DNA of 19,788 nucleotides from Clostridia bacterium (GTDB taxonomy: Bacteria > Bacillota > Clostridia > Christensenellales > Aristaeellaceae), in assembly GCA_009776385.1 (NCBI GenBank), contig WRFT01000005.1, positions 1 through 19,788 on the forward strand, written 5' to 3'. The notes beneath the pieces are model-generated. The model had not been told where the DNA came from. It saw nothing but the letters and a program-made list of their open reading frames with translations, and did no database searches. Position 1 is the stretch's first letter. Every line of letters begins with the position of its first letter. A program made the translations under genes and the position numbers. This document shows positions 14,990 to 19,788 of this stretch, piece by piece.

Positions 14990-16522
14990 ATGCTGGCAAA
15001 GGCCTTAAGCTACGGCGTGAATGGTGTCGACGGTTATCCCGTATACGCCGAGGTTTTCATATCCGGTGGTCTGCCGTCATTAGATATTGTGGGGTTACCG
15101 GATACCGCTGTCAAAGAGAGCCGGGATCGCGTGCGCGCGGCTATCATGAACACGGGTTTCGCTATGCCTATCAGCAGGGTAACGGTCAATTTATCGCCTG
15201 CCGATATAAAAAAAGAAGGCCCCTCCTACGATTTACCCATCGCGGTAGCGGTACTTGTCGCAAACAATCAGGTGATCCCGGAGTCGCCGGAAGATACCGT
15301 CTTGTTTGGTGAACTCTCCTTGGACGGCACGCTGCAGCCGGTTAAAGGCGCGCTCCCCATGGTCATCAGCGCGCGTCAGGAGGGCATGAAATCGGTCATA
15401 CTCCCTAAACAAAACGCCCGGGAAGTCATCACGGTGCAAGGCATATCCGTGTATCCCGCCGAAACGTTAAGAGAGGTAATTTATCACCTAACCGGTCGTG
15501 AAAAACTACCGCGCCAGCAGCAAAAATCCTATCAGGAATGCTTGGATAACACGGTTTTTCCTGTAGATATGGCCGATGTCCGCGGTCAGGTTGGCGCGAA
15601 ACGCGCCGTTGAAGTGGCTTGCGCCGGCGGGCACAACCTTATCATGATAGGTGTCCCGGGCGCGGGAAAAACCATGTTGGCGCGTTGTATACCCACTATT
15701 CTGCCGCCGATGACATATCAAGAAGCGTTAGAAACAACACGGATACATTCCATCACCGGTGCCTTACGCGGTCAGGGCATGTTAACGTTGCGCCCGTTTC
15801 GATCCCCTCACCACAGCGCATCGGTGCCGTCGCTAGTGGGGGGAGGCAGCAAAGCCGGACCGGGGGAAGTGTCCCTTGCGCATAACGGTGTGTTATTCTT
15901 AGATGAACTGGCGGAGTTTACAAAACAGGCTTTAGAAGCGCTCCGGCAGCCTCTGGAAGATGGTGTAGCGTCTGTGACGCGTGTCAGCGCGAAGATGAAC
16001 TATCCTTCACGTTGCATGCTGGTAGCCAGTATGAATCCGTGTCCCTGCGGTTATCACGGAAGTAAGACAAAAAAATGCCGGTGTTCAAGTCACGATATCA
16101 GGCGGTACTTAGATCGTATATCCGGCCCGCTGCTTGACAGGGTTGATATTCAAATAGAAGTGGACTCTGTTCCGGTAGAGGAAATACGCCATACCGGAAC
16201 GGCTGAGTCGAGCGCGGATATACTTAAAAGAGTTCAAGCAGCCCGTGAAAGGCAATTACAGCGTTTTGCGAAAGAGGGGATACACTCAAACGCTCAGATG
16301 GATGCCAAACAAGTGAAACGCTATTGCGTGTTGGATACCGGTGCGGAACCGTTGCTAACCATGGCTGTGCGTTCCAATCACATCAGTATGCGCGGGTATA
16401 CGCGTATCTTAAAAGTAGCCAGAACCATTACCGATTTACGCGGCGGCGATGTTATCGGATCAAACGATATCGCCGAAGCGATTCAATACCGCAGCCTGGA
16501 CCAGAAGTATTGGAGTAGTTAA
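14990..16522 (+). CDS. comM: YifB/ComM family Mg-chelatase-like AAA+ ATPase
   Basis: The product has 510 residues. ComM is a hexameric helicase that extends branch migration during natural transformation; the wider YifB family is found in many bacteria without proven competence. The N-terminal ChlI-like/Lon-type domain (about 1-170) shows VEVFISGGLPSLDIVGLPD-like residues and SRVTVNLSPADIKKEG. The AAA+ core has Walker A GVPGAGKT at 221-228, FRSPHHSAS, and Walker B LFLDE with D305-E306. A zinc-type loop CPCGYHG...CRCS comes next, then GPLLDRVDIQIEV and the C-terminal magnesium-chelatase domain with NHISMRGYTRILKVARTI. AGAGGTGA a few bases before the ATG at 14990 fixes the start; a GTG at 14981 lies within that ribosome site. 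The stop overlaps the dprA start by one base. Confidence 0.95.
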   Translation: MLAKALSYGVNGVDGYPVYAEVFISGGLPSLDIVGLPDTAVKESRDRVRAAIMNTGFAMPISRVTVNLSPADIKKEGPSYDLPIAVAVLVANNQVIPESPEDTVLFGELSLDGTLQPVKGALPMVISARQEGMKSVILPKQNAREVITVQGISVYPAETLREVIYHLTGREKLPRQQQKSYQECLDNTVFPVDMADVRGQVGAKRAVEVACAGGHNLIMIGVPGAGKTMLARCIPTILPPMTYQEALETTRIHSITGALRGQGMLTLRPFRSPHHSASVPSLVGGGSKAGPGEVSLAHNGVLFLDELAEFTKQALEALRQPLEDGVASVTRVSAKMNYPSRCMLVASMNPCPCGYHGSKTKKCRCSSHDIRRYLDRISGPLLDRVDIQIEVDSVPVEEIRHTGTAESSADILKRVQAARERQLQRFAKEGIHSNAQMDAKQVKRYCVLDTGAEPLLTMAVRSNHISMRGYTRILKVARTITDLRGGDVIGSNDIAEAIQYRSLDQKYWSS

Positions 16523-17631
16523 TGACATCCTTTACGAATGAAGAAATATCGCGTATATGGCTAAGCTACGCGGACATGACTCCCGCTAAAAAGACGGCAA
16601 TCATCAGCACATACGGATCCGCGTACGGCTTCGCGCGCTCTTTTAAAAGCGGTATGCGTGAAGTATTGCCGGAAGGTGCGTTCGCGGAACTGGACCGCAT
16701 GCGTGATAAGACTGTTTTAGCAAATGCCTTAAATGAAATAAACCGGTTAGGCATACGCGTTTTAACACCGGAAAGTAAACATATGCCCGAAACGCTTATG
16801 AACCTTGCGGACGCGCCGTTGCTTTTATACTTTTTAGGTGATGAGTCACTCCTTTCAAGCCCAAGGAGCATCGCAATCATCGGAACGCGCAGTCCATCCG
16901 CCTACGGGTCTATGATGGCCTCTGCCATAGCGGCATCACTGGCAAAATACGGCGCGACGGTCGTCAGCGGGCTCGCGCGCGGTATCGATATGACGGCCCA
17001 AGAAGCGGTTGTCAATGCGGGCGGTAAGACGATAGCGGTTTTAGGCAACGGGATAGACAGCATTTATCCCCCGGAGAATGAACCGCTCAAGCGCCGTATA
17101 CTGGAATCCGGCGGACTCATTCTATCCGAGTACCCGCCGGGAACACCGCCTAAAAAACACCATTTTCCTCAAAGAAACCGCATTATATCGGTTCTGTCGC
17201 AGGGTGTTTTGCTCATCGAGGGTAAAATAAACGGCGGAGGTATCATCACGGTGGGGCATGCTTTGGAACAAGGTAAGGATGTTTTTGTGTTACCGGGAAG
17301 AGCGCATCATGAACTGTATGAAGCGCCTCATAAACTGATACGTGACGGGGCACGGTTAGTGACCGGCGGAGAGGATATCGCCGAGGATATGGGATGGGAA
17401 CCTCCGGAAGCCGACCTTACGGTTCGGGAACAAATGACACCGGAGCAGGAAATAATTGTAGGGCTCCTGACCAATGATGAGCTTTCATTTGACGAGCTAG
17501 CGGATAAAACCGGTTTACCCGCTGCCGGCTTAAGTTCCGTCTTGACAATATTAGAGTTGATGGGAATAATTAGGCAATCCGCCGGCAGGATGTATATGAA
17601 GGTTAAAAAGCATCCGCCGCAGCATCAATAA
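16522..17631 (+). CDS. dprA: DNA-processing protein DprA
   Basis: DprA binds incoming single-stranded DNA and loads RecA during transformation; many non-competent bacteria keep it. The 369-residue protein has an N-terminal helical domain (1-95), a Rossmann-like core (about 100-300) with AIIGTRSPSAYG, VVSGLARGID (R153, D156), TIAVLGNGIDSIYPPEN, LSEYPPG, FPQRNRIIS and DVFVLPG, and a C-terminal winged-helix domain (about 310-360, SFDELADKTGL...ILELMGIIRQ). Two core positions differ from the usual pattern: TAQEAVV replaces the common TAHxxAL, so the histidine is Q160, and GGGIIT replaces SGSLIT. The start overlaps the comM stop as TAATG with GGAG six bases upstream. topA follows after 13 bases. 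Confidence 0.94.
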   Translation: MTSFTNEEISRIWLSYADMTPAKKTAIISTYGSAYGFARSFKSGMREVLPEGAFAELDRMRDKTVLANALNEINRLGIRVLTPESKHMPETLMNLADAPLLLYFLGDESLLSSPRSIAIIGTRSPSAYGSMMASAIAASLAKYGATVVSGLARGIDMTAQEAVVNAGGKTIAVLGNGIDSIYPPENEPLKRRILESGGLILSEYPPGTPPKKHHFPQRNRIISVLSQGVLLIEGKINGGGIITVGHALEQGKDVFVLPGRAHHELYEAPHKLIRDGARLVTGGEDIAEDMGWEPPEADLTVREQMTPEQEIIVGLLTNDELSFDELADKTGLPAAGLSSVLTILELMGIIRQSAGRMYMKVKKHPPQHQ

Positions 17632-17644
17632 TCGGAGGTAACGC

Positions 17645-19765
17645 ATGCCCACAAAAACCAAACTCATCATTGTAGAATCGCCGGCGAAGGGTAAGACAAT
17701 TGTCAGATATCTGGGAAGAGGCTATAAAGTAGAGGCGTCACAAGGGCATGTCCGTGATTTACCAAAGTCTCAGTTGGGTATCGATACACAGAATGATTTT
17801 GTTTTAAAATACATAACCATTCGCGGACGGGGAGATATTTTAGCCAGAATACGCAAGGAGGCTAAAAACGCCTCGGTTATTTATCTGGCGACAGACCCGG
17901 ACAGAGAAGGGGAAGCAATCGCGTGGCATTTGGCAGGTGTCCTCGATTTAGATGTCGCCGCTCCCTGTAGGGTAGAGTTTCACGAGGTAACCAAGAAGGC
18001 TGTGCAAGCCGCTTTAAAGGCTCCCCGCGCCATCGATATGAATTTGGTAGACGCGCAGCAAGCGCGCCGCGCGTTGGATCGTATCGTCGGATACAAGATA
18101 AGCCCGCTGTTATGGGCAAAAATCAGGAAGGGGCTTTCCGCGGGAAGGGTACAAAGTGTCGCGACGCGTTTGGTTGTCCTTCGAGAACGAGAAATCGATA
18201 TATTTATACCTGAGGAATACTGGGAAATAACCGGATACGCTCAAACAGGTAAAAACGGAGCGGGTTTGCCCGTAAAGCTCGTCACTTTGGATGGCCGCAA
18301 ATCTCATATTGTCAATGAAACGATGGCTACCGAGGTAAGGAAGCGTATTGAAACGCAGGAAATGGTTGTCACTTCCATTAAACAAAGTGAAAAACGAAAA
18401 TCGCCGGCCGCGCCATTTACAACTTCCAGCCTGCAACAGGAGGCGGGCAGAAAGCTTAACTTCACGACACAAAAAACCATGCAAGTCGTTCAATCCTTAT
18501 ATGAAGGTGTCGAGATTGCCGGAGAGGGTTTACAAGGCCTGGTTACTTATATACGAACGGATTCGGTACGCGTCAGCGCCGAAGCGCTGGCGTCCATCAG
18601 AGAGTTTATTCCCGCCCGATACGGACAGGCGTATTTGCCTAACGTTCCTAATGAGTATAAGGGAAGGAAGAACGCGCAGGACGCGCATGAGGCTATCAGA
18701 CCGACTGACATCAACAGAACGCCTGTTTCCATTAAAGAATCACTGTCCAGGGATCAGTTCAATCTGTATAAGCTTATCTATTTTCGTTTTCTCGCCAGTC
18801 AAATGGCACCCGCGGTTTTTGATACATTAACGGTAGATATCTCCACCGTGAATAACGACATAGGCCTGCGTTTTTACGGAGAACATAAAAAGTTCGCCGG
18901 TTTCACCTATGTTTATGAAGAGGGAACCGATGAAGACTCGTCCGATAGCATCGAAATGAAACTACCGGAGCTGATGGGAAATGGAAAGGTTATCGTCTCG
19001 GGTTTAGAATGCAAACAGATTTTCACACAACCGCCGTCTCGTTATACTGAAGCGGCACTGGTTCGCGCGTTGGAGGAAAAGGGAATCGGCCGTCCCAGCA
19101 CATACGCACCTACTATTACGACCATCATCGCCAGAGGTTATGTCAGCCGTGAAAAAAAACGGCTCTTTCCAACGGAGTTGGGTAAAATTACAACTGATTT
19201 AATGGAAGAATATTTCACGAGCATCGTCGATACGGATTTTACAGCCGAGTTGGAGGAAAAACTGGATCTGGTTGAGGATGGGAGTCTAAGTTGGAAAGAT
19301 GTATTAAAAGGCTTTTTTCCTCCCTTTATGAAAACACTGGAGATAGCTGAAAAAGAAATAGAAAAAATTGAGGTGCAAAACCCTGTAAGTGACATACCCT
19401 GTGAAAACTGCGGTTCTCTATTGGTTTATAAAAAGGGCCGATATGGTGAGTTTTTAGCTTGTCCCCGCTTTCCCGATTGCCGTTTTACCAAACAAATTGT
19501 TCACTACATTCAAGCGCCCTGCCCGCAGTGCGGTGCGCGTATCGTAGAAAAACTCAGCAAAAAAAACCGTCTTTTCTATGGTTGTGAGGCATACCCCGAT
19601 TGCAGTTTCGTTTCATGGTATAAGCCTGTTGAAGAAAAATGTCCTCAATGCGGCGGATATATGGTAGAAAAAAGAAGCAAAAAATCAGAAACACGCCATG
19701 AATGTGCTAATGACACATGCCGTTACCGTGTTATCATTGAAGAAGAGGATGCCGAACTCTCATGA
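17645..19765 (+). CDS. topA: DNA topoisomerase I
   Basis: This type IA enzyme relaxes negative supercoils by passing one DNA strand through a transient nick and limits R-loops. It has 706 residues, close to Bacillus TopA. The toprim domain carries IIVESPAKGKTI and ATDPDREGEAIAWHL. The catalytic tyrosine is Y302 in TYIRTDSVRVS, and GRPSTYAPTI marks the DNA-binding gate. The C-terminus has three four-cysteine zinc ribbons: CENCG...CPRFPDC, CPQCG...CEAYPDC and CPQCG...CANDTC. CGGAGGT lies 6 bases before the ATG. The stop overlaps the next start by four bases (ATGA). This matches the dprA-topA-trmFO order of Bacillus, so the assignment is firm. Confidence 0.98.
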   Translation: MPTKTKLIIVESPAKGKTIVRYLGRGYKVEASQGHVRDLPKSQLGIDTQNDFVLKYITIRGRGDILARIRKEAKNASVIYLATDPDREGEAIAWHLAGVLDLDVAAPCRVEFHEVTKKAVQAALKAPRAIDMNLVDAQQARRALDRIVGYKISPLLWAKIRKGLSAGRVQSVATRLVVLREREIDIFIPEEYWEITGYAQTGKNGAGLPVKLVTLDGRKSHIVNETMATEVRKRIETQEMVVTSIKQSEKRKSPAAPFTTSSLQQEAGRKLNFTTQKTMQVVQSLYEGVEIAGEGLQGLVTYIRTDSVRVSAEALASIREFIPARYGQAYLPNVPNEYKGRKNAQDAHEAIRPTDINRTPVSIKESLSRDQFNLYKLIYFRFLASQMAPAVFDTLTVDISTVNNDIGLRFYGEHKKFAGFTYVYEEGTDEDSSDSIEMKLPELMGNGKVIVSGLECKQIFTQPPSRYTEAALVRALEEKGIGRPSTYAPTITTIIARGYVSREKKRLFPTELGKITTDLMEEYFTSIVDTDFTAELEEKLDLVEDGSLSWKDVLKGFFPPFMKTLEIAEKEIEKIEVQNPVSDIPCENCGSLLVYKKGRYGEFLACPRFPDCRFTKQIVHYIQAPCPQCGARIVEKLSKKNRLFYGCEAYPDCSFVSWYKPVEEKCPQCGGYMVEKRSKKSETRHECANDTCRYRVIIEEEDAELS

Positions 19766-19788
19766 CCGCGTTGGTTATCGGCGCAGGA
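19762..19788 (+). CDS. trmFO: Start of trmFO, methylenetetrahydrofolate-tRNA uracil-54 methyltransferase (partial)
   Basis: Nine codons are visible, reading MTALVIGAG, cut by the window edge. This is the start of a Rossmann FAD-binding strand (V-I-G-A-G). TrmFO regularly follows topA in Bacillota, and its N-terminus has this form. It makes 5-methyluridine at tRNA position 54 using methylenetetrahydrofolate and FAD. The ATG overlaps the topA stop by four bases. Another FAD enzyme cannot be excluded from nine residues. Confidence 0.7.

Noticed and set aside
14719..15312. A 197-codon open frame on the plus strand spanning the end of the glycosyltransferase gene and the start of comM
   Set aside because: It overlaps two strongly supported genes in another frame, its translation has no family resemblance, and it has no ribosome site.
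17877..18119. Minus-strand open frame inside topA
   Set aside because: Fully antisense to a conserved catalytic region of TopA; a codon-bias shadow.

Overview
The window looks like housekeeping chromosome from a Bacillota species, most likely class Clostridia. Base composition is mid-range and Shine-Dalgarno sites are strong and AGGAGG-like. Two gene runs are typical of Bacillota: xseA-xseB-ispA at the left, and rbgA-rnhB-yraN-comM-dprA-topA-trmFO at the right. The second matches the well-known rplS-ylqF-rnhB...dprA-topA-trmFO neighbourhood of Bacillus. I see no prophage, insertion sequence, CRISPR array, tRNA or rRNA.

Layout. (1) 1-4126, plus strand: the 3' end of xseA, then xseB, ispA, an unassigned two-helix membrane protein, a NifS-type cysteine desulfurase and thiI. 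Gaps are very short or genes overlap, so this is probably one transcription unit covering DNA repair, isoprenoid precursor supply and tRNA 4-thiouridine formation. (2) 4186-8721, minus strand: rplS with its own promoter and a structured leader. Upstream of it lies a separate three-gene operon: an SPFH protein with C-terminal zinc ribbons, a DUF4428-type zinc protein and a secreted three-domain protein. (3) 8722-8980: a 259-base divergent intergenic region. It holds a good promoter for the SPFH operon with a 9-bp direct repeat over it. (4) 8981-19788, plus strand: rbgA, rnhB, yraN, a 1368-residue membrane protein carrying two glycosyltransferase (GT-C) modules and two extracytoplasmic lectin-like domains, comM/yifB, dprA, topA and the first codons of trmFO. 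These are tightly packed with several overlapping stop/start codons.

How the genes work together. The cysteine desulfurase and ThiI form a sulfur-donor and sulfur-acceptor pair for tRNA thiolation. RbgA, L19, RNase HII and TopA belong to ribosome assembly and chromosome maintenance. YraN, ComM and DprA point to DNA processing and uptake. The least ordinary parts are the SPFH/DUF4428/secreted operon, possibly an envelope-stress module, the double glycosyltransferase fusion, and the rplS leader, whose RNA can sequester the sequence next to the start codon.
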